From: Deefgea piscis
Lineage (GTDB): Bacteria; Pseudomonadota; Gammaproteobacteria; Burkholderiales; Chitinibacteraceae
Length of the DNA: 64,000 bases
Assembly: GCF_019665785.1 (NCBI RefSeq)
Contig: NZ_CP081149.1
Coordinates: 1,922,001-1,986,000, forward strand
Direction of reading: 5' to 3'
Shown: positions 34,920 through 45,163 of the stretch, one piece after another
How the letters are laid out: each line of letters begins with the position of its first letter
Position numbering within the stretch: position 1 is the stretch's first letter
Translations under genes and position numbers: made by a program
Notes under the pieces: generated by a model
The model's input: the letters and a program-made list of their open reading frames with translations, nothing else
Database searches by the model: none
Told to the model about the DNA's origin: nothing

Positions 34920-36212
34920 ATGGTAATCAATCCGACCCCGCGCCAGCCGGCGGCACGTTCTTTTGATGTTAAGGCGCAGCGTTTGCGGCTGCTAAAGCGT
35001 AATGCGACGCTATTGCTGGTGCTGATGGCATTGATTATGCTGCTGGCGACGTATTTTCGCGGCGCGCATCCCAGTTTGCCTTATATTGCCGCTTTTGCTG
35101 AGGCCGCTTTGGTCGGTGGTTTGGCCGATTGGTTTGCTGTGACAGCGCTGTTTCGACATCCATTGAATTTACCGATTCCGCATACGGCGATTATTCCCAA
35201 AAACAAACACCGCATTGCCGATAGTTTGGGTGAATTTATTGAGACGCATTTTTTGTCCAGCGAGCGGATTATGGAAAAAGTGAGTCAATTTAATCCAGCG
35301 CGTCGATTGGCCGCTTGGCTGCAAGTGGATGTGAATGCCAAAGCGGGCGCCGATCAAGTCGCTAAGCTGATGGATTTTATTTTGCAAAGCTTGACTGAAC
35401 CAGCGATGGCGCTGCGTTTGCGTGGATTGTTGCTGCAGCAATTGGCGCAAATTGATTTGGTGAAACCAGCTGGTGAGATTTTGGCTGTGATACGGCAAAG
35501 TGGTCAGCATCAAGTCATGCTCGATGCCGTGCTGGCGCATTTAGATCAGGAGCTGCAAAAGCCTGAGCTGCAACAGCATATCGCCGGCATTATTGCCGCT
35601 GAATTTGATTATTTGCGCTGGATTTCACTCGATGCAGCCGGTGGGCGCTATATGGCCAAAAAACTGGTGCATGCGGCAGGGCGTGAAGTGCAAAACATGC
35701 GCGAATCGAGCGATCATCCATTGCGTGAGCATTTTGATCAAGCGTTAGCGGATCTGGAGCAAAATCTAAAGCACGATGCATCACTACAAGCGGCGCTGCA
35801 GTTGAGTCAGCAGCATTTATTGGCGCAGCCGAGTTTGCTGAACGCTATCGACAATATGTGGTCGCGGCTGGTGGCTTGGTTGGCTGATGATTTGGCGGCG
35901 CAAGACTCAGTGCTACGCGCCAAATTGGCGCTCAGTTTGCAGCATTTGGGTGTGCGCTTGGCGGATGACGTCGTTCTGGCCGACTGGTTAAATCGCCACG
36001 CCCGCGTCGCAGCTGGAGTGCTAGTTAAAAAATATCGGCGACAAATTGGCCAATTTATCGCCGAACAACTCAAAGCTTGGGATGATGAAGTGATGGTTGA
36101 GCGGCTGGAAGTCAGCGTGGGCGTTGATCTGCAGTTTGTTCGCCTGAATGGCACGTTGGTGGGCGGGTTGATTGGTTTGTTTTTGTATACGGGCCATCAA
36201 TTATTGCGTTAA
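34920..36212 (+). CDS. DUF445 domain-containing membrane protein
   Basis: About 430 residues. An N-terminal hydrophobic pair (about 27-66) with the motif ALVGGLADWFAVTALFRHP is diagnostic of DUF445; a long, mostly helical middle is followed by a C-terminal segment NGTLVGGLIGLFLYTGHQLL. The YjiN-type family has unknown function. The ATG at 34920 is preferred to a GTG at 34812 because the added residues do not belong to the family. Confidence 0.88.
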   Translation: MVINPTPRQPAARSFDVKAQRLRLLKRNATLLLVLMALIMLLATYFRGAHPSLPYIAAFAEAALVGGLADWFAVTALFRHPLNLPIPHTAIIPKNKHRIADSLGEFIETHFLSSERIMEKVSQFNPARRLAAWLQVDVNAKAGADQVAKLMDFILQSLTEPAMALRLRGLLLQQLAQIDLVKPAGEILAVIRQSGQHQVMLDAVLAHLDQELQKPELQQHIAGIIAAEFDYLRWISLDAAGGRYMAKKLVHAAGREVQNMRESSDHPLREHFDQALADLEQNLKHDASLQAALQLSQQHLLAQPSLLNAIDNMWSRLVAWLADDLAAQDSVLRAKLALSLQHLGVRLADDVVLADWLNRHARVAAGVLVKKYRRQIGQFIAEQLKAWDDEVMVERLEVSVGVDLQFVRLNGTLVGGLIGLFLYTGHQLLR

Positions 36213-36365
36213 AGTCTTGGGTTTGGCGGATGGGGGAATTTAAAGCAAAGTCCGCGCTGACCCGCCGAGCGCGATATTAAGCCCAATCGCCATCGAATTT
36301 AGCCTTTTGCTTTGCTGGACGACAATGCGTAGCGCGGTGTTGGTTTGTAATCTTGACGAAGCACT

Positions 36366-36405
36366 AAAGCCAAGCGATGCGCATTCGCTTGGCTTTTTGT
36401 TTTTT
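36366..36405 (+). terminator. Strong intrinsic terminator with no gene directly in front
   Basis: 12-bp stem AAAGCCAAGCGA/TCGCTTGGCTTT with a 7-base loop, followed by TTGTTTTTT. It lies about 150 bases after the DUF445 stop. It could end that transcript or a small RNA from the 36220-36365 stretch. Confidence 0.85.
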
Positions 36406-36439
36406 GTGGCAAGGATTAGGGTAAAAATCCTGTTTTGTG

Positions 36440-36470
36440 GCTTGCCAATTGGCAAGCTTCCCGTGATAAT
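36440..36470 (+). promoter_or_regulatory. gcv promoter with a palindrome across the -35 box
   Basis: TTGCCA (36442-36447), exactly 17-base spacer, GATAAT (36465-36470), with predicted start near 36477, at the beginning of the glycine riboswitch. A perfect 18-base palindrome GCTTGCCAATTGGCAAGC (36440-36457) covers the -35 box, the position of a repressor operator. Confidence 0.75.
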
Positions 36471-36480
36471 CCGGCCGTAC

Positions 36481-36756
36481 AGCAGGAGAGTGTGATTTTT
36501 ACCATTTATTGGGTTGAGGTCACCACCGAAGGCGCAAATGCACCCGCAAATCGCTCAGGTATCAGGGACTGCTGGCAAAAGTAAAACTCTGGAGAGCGGT
36601 GCTCGGTGTTTACACCCGCAGCATCCACCGAAGGGCTCAACGGCAAAAACTTTTTTAATTGCTACGCCTCGTGCAATCACGGGGTGGTGTTAAATTGGCT
36701 TTTTTTCAGCAGATCTATACTGCGGCCGGAAAATCTCAGGTGTCAGGACAGAGGGG
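36481..36756 (+). ncRNA. Tandem glycine riboswitch in the gcvT leader
   Basis: Aptamer 1 (about 36485-36575) has GGAGAG, ACCGAAGGCGCAA and GCTCAGGTATCAGGGAC. Aptamer 2 (about 36588-36756) has GGAGAG, ACCGAAGGG and CTCAGGTGTCAGGACAGAG. They are joined by a short linker GGCAAAAGTAAAA, as in gcv riboswitches that activate on glycine. Aptamer 2 contains an unusually long arm (about 95 bases) between the GAAGGG and CTCAGG conserved blocks. Confidence 0.93.
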
Positions 36757-36785
36757 TGTTGCCCGTCGTGCTATAAGCCGTCGGA

Positions 36786-36808
36786 CTTAGAGGGCTATAC
36801 CCTAAGGA
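36786..36808 (+). promoter_or_regulatory. Candidate expression platform before gcvT
   Basis: CTTAGAGGGCTATACCCTAAG can fold into a short hairpin whose 3' arm overlaps the AAGGA ribosome site of gcvT. This would allow the upstream aptamers to control translation; no intrinsic terminator is seen after the aptamers. Confidence 0.5.
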
Positions 36809-36814
36809 ACCCCA

Positions 36815-37921
36815 ATGACAACCAAAACTACACCACTGTATGAATCCCACCTTGCTGCGAACGCCAAAATGGTTGATTTCGCCGGCTGGTTGATGCCGAT
36901 TCATTACGGATCACAACTTAAAGAACACGAAATTGTACGCACTGACGCCGGCATGTTTGATGTGTCGCATATGTGCGTGCTCGATATCGTCGGCAGCGAA
37001 GCCAAAGCGTTTTTACGTTTTTTGATTGCCAATGATGTCGAAAAACTCAGCACCGAAGGTAAAGCTTTGTATTCGGGGATGTTAACGCCCGAAGGCACGG
37101 TGATCGACGATTTGATCGTTTACCTGACGCATTATGGCTACCGGATGGTGGTCAACGCGGGCACCGCCGACAAAGACATTGCGTGGATGCTTAAGCAAGC
37201 GGCCAACTTTGACGTGCAACTGCATGTGCGCCGCGAATTGGCGATGATTGCGATTCAAGGCCCTAACGCCATCGCCAAAGTGTGCAAAGTCATCCACGAA
37301 GACTGGGAAGACGCGGTGAAAGCGCTGAATGTGTTTCAAGGCTTTCCTTTTGGCCCAGTTGAAGACGGCTGGTTTATTGCCCGCACCGGTTATACCGGCG
37401 AAGATGGTTTAGAGATCATGTTGCCCAGCGACGAAGCGGCGACCTTTTGGCAAGCACTGCTGAGCGTGGGTATTGCGCCTATCGGCTTGGGCGCGCGCGA
37501 CACTTTGCGCCTTGAGGCCGGCATGAATCTGTATGGTCACGATATGGACGAAACCATTTCGCCATTGGCGGCCGGCATGGGTTGGACCATTGCGTGGCAA
37601 CCGACTGAGCGTGATTTTATCGGCCGCGCAGCACTCGAGGCTGAACGCGCGGCAGGTGTGGCGTTGAAGCAAGTGGGTTTGGTGCTCGAAGGTCGTGGCG
37701 TTTTGCGCGAAGGTCAAATTGTTGAAGTGGCTGGCGTGGGTCAAGGCGTAATAACCAGCGGCACGTTTTCGCCAACGCTCAAGCATTCCGTGGCCATCGC
37801 CCGCGTTCCTGCAGCAACTAAAGACACCGACACGGTGCAAGTGGACTTACGCGGCACGCTGACCGACGTTCGCGTGGTGAAAATGCCGTTTGTTCGCAAT
37901 GGCAAAAAAGTGTTTGCATAA
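36815..37921 (+). CDS. gcvT: Glycine cleavage system aminomethyltransferase GcvT
   Basis: 368 residues. Starts [21 protein letters not shown]; conserved aspartate region MFDVSHM and [13 protein letters not shown]. GcvT transfers the methylene group from aminomethyl-lipoyl-GcvH to tetrahydrofolate, releasing ammonia. First gene of gcvT-gcvH-gcvP and directly downstream of the glycine riboswitch. SD AAGGA is six bases before the ATG. Confidence 0.97.
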   Translation: MTTKTTPLYESHLAANAKMVDFAGWLMPIHYGSQLKEHEIVRTDAGMFDVSHMCVLDIVGSEAKAFLRFLIANDVEKLSTEGKALYSGMLTPEGTVIDDLIVYLTHYGYRMVVNAGTADKDIAWMLKQAANFDVQLHVRRELAMIAIQGPNAIAKVCKVIHEDWEDAVKALNVFQGFPFGPVEDGWFIARTGYTGEDGLEIMLPSDEAATFWQALLSVGIAPIGLGARDTLRLEAGMNLYGHDMDETISPLAAGMGWTIAWQPTERDFIGRAALEAERAAGVALKQVGLVLEGRGVLREGQIVEVAGVGQGVITSGTFSPTLKHSVAIARVPAATKDTDTVQVDLRGTLTDVRVVKMPFVRNGKKVFA

Positions 37922-37928
37922 ATTAATT

Positions 37929-37995
37929 CGGGGAGTAGGGAATGGGGAATGGGGAGTAAACCCTGTTCTATCCTTGCTCCCAAATCCCCATCTCA
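37929..37995. repeat. G-rich GGGGAATGGGGAG tract with C-rich partner
   Basis: The gcvT-gcvH gap contains GGGGAGTAGGGAATGGGGA-type repeats (37929-37960), then CTCCCAAATCCCC (37977-37989), an imperfect complement. It may fold in the mRNA; an unusual G-rich simple repeat. Confidence 0.6.
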
Positions 37996-38013
37996 AATCC
38001 CTAAGGAAAAATC

Positions 38014-38400
38014 ATGAGCCATATTCCAGCCGAACTTAAATACGTTAACAGCCACGAATGGTTGCGTTTAGAAGCCGACGGCACAGTGACCATCGGTATT
38101 ACCGATCACGCCCAAGAACTATTGGGCGATATCGTGTTTGTTGAATTGCCACAAGTGGGTGATGAGTTAGCCGCCGACGCCACCGCAGGCGTGGTTGAGT
38201 CAGTGAAAGCGGCATCGGATGTATACGCACCGATTGCGGGTGAAGTGGTCGCTGTGAACGATGCTTTGGTGGATGCGCCAGAATTGGCCAATACCGAACC
38301 CTACGGTGCAGCTTGGTTTTTCCGCGTTAAACCGGCCGATGCATCGGTGCTTGATGGTTTGATGACGGCAGAACAATACGCCAAAGAAATCGGCGTTTAA
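38014..38400 (+). CDS. gcvH: Glycine cleavage system H protein GcvH
   Basis: 128 residues. The lipoyl lysine is K65 in [15 protein letters not shown]. It shuttles the aminomethyl group from GcvP to GcvT. The gene ends 13 bases before a palindromic repeat element. AAGGAAAAATC precedes the ATG. Confidence 0.97.
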   Translation: MSHIPAELKYVNSHEWLRLEADGTVTIGITDHAQELLGDIVFVELPQVGDELAADATAGVVESVKAASDVYAPIAGEVVAVNDALVDAPELANTEPYGAAWFFRVKPADASVLDGLMTAEQYAKEIGV

Positions 38401-38412
38401 AAACAACACCTG

Positions 38413-38580
38413 ACGCAGAGGCGCAGAGGCGCAGAGAAAGTCTAAAAGTCTTGATGGTGTTTCTTTTTTAGGAGCCCGTTTAGGGTCGACAAGCTTAATC
38501 GATTTAAGAGGCGGCTTGAAAGCGACCCTAAATTAAGACCTTAGTTTTAAGATTTTCTCTGCGTCTTTGCGCCTCTGCGT
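38413..38580. repeat. Nested palindromic repeat element between gcvH and gcvP
   Basis: Outer arms are 27 bases at 38413-38439 and 38554-38580 (ACGCAGAGGCGCAGAG type, about two mismatches in complement). Inner arms are TTTAGGGTCG (38479-38488) and CGACCCTAAA (38523-38532). The symmetry and 168-base length resemble a MITE or BIME. It belongs to the CGCAGAG repeat family. Confidence 0.9.
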
Positions 38581-38617
38581 TGAAAGGTTTTAAATTTTCA
38601 ACCATTCTAGGTGCTTC

Positions 38618-41494
<2,877 letters not shown>

Positions 41495-41566
41495 TTGCGA
41501 TTGTTTGTTGGATTTTGTGTTTGTAGCACGGCATTCAGCACATCGTAATATCGCCAATTTAAATAG

Positions 41567-41595
41567 CCCCGCCGAGGTTTGGTGGGGTATTTTTA
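41567..41595 (+). terminator. Intrinsic terminator of the gcv operon
   Basis: 7-bp stem CCCCGCC/GGTGGGG (one G-T pair) with loop GAGGTTT, followed by TATTTTTA. Confidence 0.8.
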
Positions 41596-41709
41596 TGTCT
41601 ACAAACTGACAAATGAACATTGGCGCGACACTGCCGCTAAATAAATCGCGTTGCGTAAAAGGTGTCGCTAAACTCGCGAGCAAATTCTTACTTTATATCG
41701 ATTTCTTGA

Positions 41710-42594
41710 ATGAAAAAAACCTTAATCACGGCACTTTTGGCTTTATTGCCATGGTGCGCCGTCGCGAGTGAAGCGACGATCAATTACAGCGTAACGCCGG
41801 TGGTGATGCCCAATGCGGATTTAGATGCTGGCGGTGAAGTTAGTAGCGAATGGCTGATCGCGTCGCTGAGCGTGAATCAGCAAATTGATGCACAGCACAG
41901 CCTTGGTTTGGCGCTGAACGCCAGTCAGCAGCAATGGCATTTTGACGCGCCAGTGGCTTGGGGCGGAAAAACGCCGTGGCAAGATTTAAATCGGCTTGAA
42001 CTCTCAATGCCTTATCGTTTTGTAACTGCCGACGGTTGGATTTTTGGCGTAACGCCCGGTGTGCAATATGCTGCCGAAGCGGGAGCTGATCAGGGCGAAA
42101 GTATCAATTGGGGCGGCAATGCCTATGTGGCGCATTATTTCTCGCCGCGCTTAATGCTGGGTTTAGGCGTGAGCGCGTGGCAGAGTTTTGATGAAAACGT
42201 GGTGTTTCCGTTTGTATTACTTAATTGGCAAATCAGCGATCAGCTGACCTTAAAAAACCCCTTTGTCGCTGGTCCCGTTGGCCCTGCAGGCTTGGAGTTG
42301 TCGTGGAAAGCCTCGAGTGTTTGGGATTTTGCCGCCGGTGGCACATGGCGCAGTTATCAAACTCGCTTAGCCAGTGATAACCCCATTGCCGCCAATGGCA
42401 TTTTAGAAAACAACTCGGTGCCCTTATTTGTTCGCGCTGGCTATCAATTTGCGCCCAGCACACGCTTAGATTTTTATGCCGGTGCGGCACTGAATGGCGA
42501 ATTTAAAATCCGCAATCAGCAAGGTGATGCCTTGATTAGTGAAAGCTATGGCACGATGCCATTTTTGGGGCTGAGTTTGACGGGGCGGTTTTAA
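41710..42594 (+). CDS. Outer-membrane beta-barrel-like protein (DUF6268-like)
   Basis: 294 residues with a signal peptide (1-20, ending AVAS) and alternating hydrophobic beta-strand pattern ending in phenylalanine (LSLTGRF), typical of OmpA/porin-type insertion. Repeated aromatic-rich strands and no catalytic motif. Function unknown; likely a barrel that may transport small hydrophobic or sugar compounds. The family assignment to DUF6268 is tentative. Confidence 0.65.
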   Translation: MKKTLITALLALLPWCAVASEATINYSVTPVVMPNADLDAGGEVSSEWLIASLSVNQQIDAQHSLGLALNASQQQWHFDAPVAWGGKTPWQDLNRLELSMPYRFVTADGWIFGVTPGVQYAAEAGADQGESINWGGNAYVAHYFSPRLMLGLGVSAWQSFDENVVFPFVLLNWQISDQLTLKNPFVAGPVGPAGLELSWKASSVWDFAAGGTWRSYQTRLASDNPIAANGILENNSVPLFVRAGYQFAPSTRLDFYAGAALNGEFKIRNQQGDALISESYGTMPFLGLSLTGRF

Positions 42595-42641
42595 TCAAAA
42601 CTTTGCCCTTATATTGTGTATTTAGAAAGCCAATGGTCTTG

Positions 42642-42661
42642 TAGGGTCGGCTTTAGCCGAC
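42642..42661. repeat. GTCGGCT palindrome
   Basis: TAGGGTCGGCTTTAGCCGAC contains a perfect 7-bp inverted repeat. Similar GTCGG(CTTAGT)CCGAC occurs at 13777-13792 before msrP, showing a small dispersed family. Confidence 0.6.
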
Positions 42662-42843
42662 GATCTAAAAGATAAGCATGAAAATTTAAACTAGGTATAT
42701 TACTGCAATGCTTATTCAATGTGCTTTATAACCAAATACCTCTTGGCTAAGTGGTTTGCTTGAGGGCCATGCAATCTAGATCGGCATTGGTGGATTGATT
42801 GGTTTCTTCTGTCGCCGATTGCTGCAAATTTTGCTTTTAAGTT

Positions 42844-42873
42844 AAAGCGCCATCATCAAGATGGCGCTTTTTT
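42844..42873. terminator. Terminator between the barrel gene and the GNAT gene
   Basis: 11-bp stem AAAGCGCCATC/GATGGCGCTTT with a 5-base loop; TTTTTT follows on the plus strand, TTT on the minus strand. It lies about 250 bases after the plus-strand gene. Confidence 0.8.
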
Positions 42874-43324
42874 ATGCGCTGTGTACCGGCGTGAGTAGAT
42901 TAAATTTGGTTTGCTCGGTGGCCACGCAGCCCAATTTTCGGTAGAAAGCATGGGCTTCAGGTCGATGGTTGCCACTGATGATTTCGATTCTGGGTGCTTG
43001 GTGCTCAGTGGCAAAATCAACTGCCGCCTGCATCAACGCAGATCCTACGCCTTGGCCGCGAGATGTGGTCTCGACGACCAGCCCAGTGATTTTGCCGAGT
43101 AGGGCGCTGCAATGCAGCATGGGCAAAAGATGGATGCCCACTAACCCTCGCGGGGTGTTGTTCTCTTTTGTGCAGGCAACAAATAGTGCATTCATTGGCG
43201 TTGCCATATACGCAATACGTTGAGCGGCTTCATCTGTGCTGGCGGGATAGCCCAGTTGCGTGAGTAACAAGGCAATATGCGTTGCATCGCTGGCGGTGGC
43301 TCGGCGGATTAAATGTTGATTCAT
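42872..43324 (-). CDS. GNAT family N-acetyltransferase
   Basis: 150 residues. Acetyl-CoA binding motif VVETTSRGQGVGSALMQAA (about 86-104), with the usual HAFYRKLGCV near the C-terminus. Substrate unknown; probable small-molecule or protein N-acetyltransferase. The gene stands alone, its stop overlaps the terminator stem above. Confidence 0.9.
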   Translation of the reverse strand: MNQHLIRRATASDATHIALLLTQLGYPASTDEAAQRIAYMATPMNALFVACTKENNTPRGLVGIHLLPMLHCSALLGKITGLVVETTSRGQGVGSALMQAAVDFATEHQAPRIEIISGNHRPEAHAFYRKLGCVATEQTKFNLLTPVHSA

Positions 43325-44082
43325 CGTCGAAGGTGGTCAGATAAATACCATATCTTACATGCAAAATCAGCCATTGGAAATTGTAGGGGCAGCAACAGCC
43401 AGCCGCGCCGCCCGCGCAACTCTGGTTTAGGTGTTAGTGGCGAAGCTGAAAATTTTTTTTGGGTTTCGTCTGTGGCGAAGATGGCTGCGCCATCAAGGGA
43501 AAAAGTCAAAAGCTGACATTGATATCGTGCTGTTGCTGGGTTTTTTCGCGCTGCCGCCCGCGCAACCCTGGTTTAGGTTTGAGTGGCGAAGCTGGAAAAA
43601 TTTTTTTGGTTTTTCGCCTATGGCGAAAAAGTCGCTGCGTAGGATGTGCAAATTTTGCGCACGCGGGGTGCCGCTGGGTGATTGGATGATCTGTTGGTGC
43701 CGCGTGGCGTTTTGTATTGCGTACTTCGTTCCGCGTGCGCAAACCCTTTGCACAAGCAAACCCCACAAAGTGCCGCTGCCGCCCGCCGCGCCGCCCGCGC
43801 AACCCTGGTTTAGGTTTGAGTGGCGAAGCTAGAAAAATTTTTTTTTGGTTTTTCGCCTTTGGCGAAAAAAAACGAAAAATCCTCGAAAAAGGCCGTTTTC
43901 TCCTACGGAGATTTGTTTTTTCGCCTGCGGCGAAGGATGCTCGGCTGCGCCTGCGCCAAGGTTTTTAGTTTGGGTGCGCGATCTTTACGGATTGAGTTAA
44001 ATCCCCGCAGCAAGTTCAGCATCCATGGATTGATGCCGGAGTTGATAGGTGGATATTGAATGAGATCAAAAAGAAGAGGGCG
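43325..44082. other. Long intergenic region dominated by repeats
   Basis: About 760 bases between the GNAT gene and the cioB terminator. I see no credible protein gene; reading frames translate the repeats into arginine- and phenylalanine-rich peptides. The tail after 43935 is repeat-free, and has no recognised feature. Confidence 0.6.
43407..43873. repeat. Cluster of three 84-88 base repeats with hairpins
   Basis: Copies at 43407-43490, 43553-43639 and 43790-43873. Each holds GCCGCCCGCGCAAC, then CTGGTTTAGG, then a T-run and a hairpin of type TTTTCGCC..GGCGAAAA. A related hairpin TTCGCCTGCGGCGAA is at 43920-43934. The spaces between copies are unrelated. Small frames across the region read only repeat-derived peptides. 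Confidence 0.9.
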
Positions 44083-44110
44083 TTAAAAAAGCCATCCCGC
44101 AGGATGGCTT
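44083..44110 (-). terminator. Intrinsic terminator of the cio operon
   Basis: 9-bp stem AAGCCATCC/GGATGGCTT with a 4-base loop, followed on the minus strand by TTTTTTAACG. Confidence 0.88.
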
Positions 44111-44135
44111 AAACCGGCGAAAATATCGCGATGCT

Positions 44136-45161
44136 TTAGTCGTAGCTGAGCTCGCCTGCTTTGCCCCAAAATACATAGTAAGAATAAATCGTGTAGCCAA
44201 TAATCGTCGGTAACACCAGCGCTGCGCCGCAGAACATAATCAATAAGGCTTCTGGGCTGCTCGCGGCTTGCCAGATGGTGAGTTGATCGATGACCAAGTG
44301 CGGAAAAATACTAAACACCAAGCCAAAGAACGACAGTAAAACAATGCCCACCGTGGCGGCAAATGGTATCCAGCAAAAATTATCATTGCCGTTTCTTTGG
44401 CGCTGCGCCAAGCGCGGCAGCGCAAAGCCGATCACAGCAAATAAAATCGCCGTCATTAATGGCACTGGCGCGAGCAAAAATACGTTAGGCACTGAAAACC
44501 ATAGCGCAAATACGCGTGGGCTAATCCACGGTGTAGCTACCGACACCAACACCGTTGCCAAAATGGCAATCCATAAACTGCCTTGCGCCCAAACAATCGC
44601 GCGCTGCTGCAACTTGCCGGTTGATTTCATCAACAACCAGCCCGCGCCCAATAAGGCGTACGCTGCGGCCAAACTTACGCCAACCAATAGTGCAAAGCCC
44701 CAGGCGCCCCAGCCCGGCGCAAAGCCAGTGATGTAGCGACCCAGCATCACACCTTGCGAAACGGTGGCCAGTAATGAGCCGACAAAAAACAGTCGATTCC
44801 ACAGTGGCTGATGATGGGCTCGCGCTTTAACGCGAAAATCAAACGCTACGCCGCGCAAAATCAAACCCAATAACATCAGCGCCACCGGTAAATACAGCGC
44901 GGTTAAAATAATGCCGTGTGCTAAAGGAAAGGCCACCAGTAACAGGCCCACACCCAGTACGAGCCAGGTTTCATTGGCATCCCAAAACGGGCCGATCGAC
45001 GCGATCATTTTGTCTTTTTCTTTGGTATCGGTTTCTAGCTCAAGCAAAATGCCTACGCCAAGATCATACCCATCTAAAACGACATAGGCGAACATCGACA
45101 CCACCATCAAGCCAGCAAAAATCACCGGCAGCCAGTAGGCCAAATCAATTGTGCTCAACAT
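44136..45161 (-). CDS. cioB: Cytochrome bd-type quinol oxidase subunit II (CydB/CioB)
   Basis: 341 residues, eight or more helices. The N-terminal signature VLDGYDLGVGILL and WDANETWLVLGVGLLLVAFP are hallmarks of CydB. It forms a heterodimer with the CydA-like gene, two bases upstream. With CioA it reduces oxygen to water without proton pumping. The short-Q-loop partner suggests the cyanide-insensitive type. Confidence 0.93.
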   Translation of the reverse strand: MLSTIDLAYWLPVIFAGLMVVSMFAYVVLDGYDLGVGILLELETDTKEKDKMIASIGPFWDANETWLVLGVGLLLVAFPLAHGIILTALYLPVALMLLGLILRGVAFDFRVKARAHHQPLWNRLFFVGSLLATVSQGVMLGRYITGFAPGWGAWGFALLVGVSLAAAYALLGAGWLLMKSTGKLQQRAIVWAQGSLWIAILATVLVSVATPWISPRVFALWFSVPNVFLLAPVPLMTAILFAVIGFALPRLAQRQRNGNDNFCWIPFAATVGIVLLSFFGLVFSIFPHLVIDQLTIWQAASSPEALLIMFCGAALVLPTIIGYTIYSYYVFWGKAGELSYD

Positions 45162-45163
45162 GA

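Noticed and set aside
36240..36455. A 71-codon minus-strand frame between the DUF445 gene and gcvT
   Set aside because: It runs through the terminator and the gcv promoter and has no similarity I recognise.
43431..43832. A 133-codon frame across the repeat cluster
   Set aside because: Its sequence is built from translated copies of the 85-base repeat (repeated PPAQPWFRFEWRS), so it is a repeat artefact rather than a gene.
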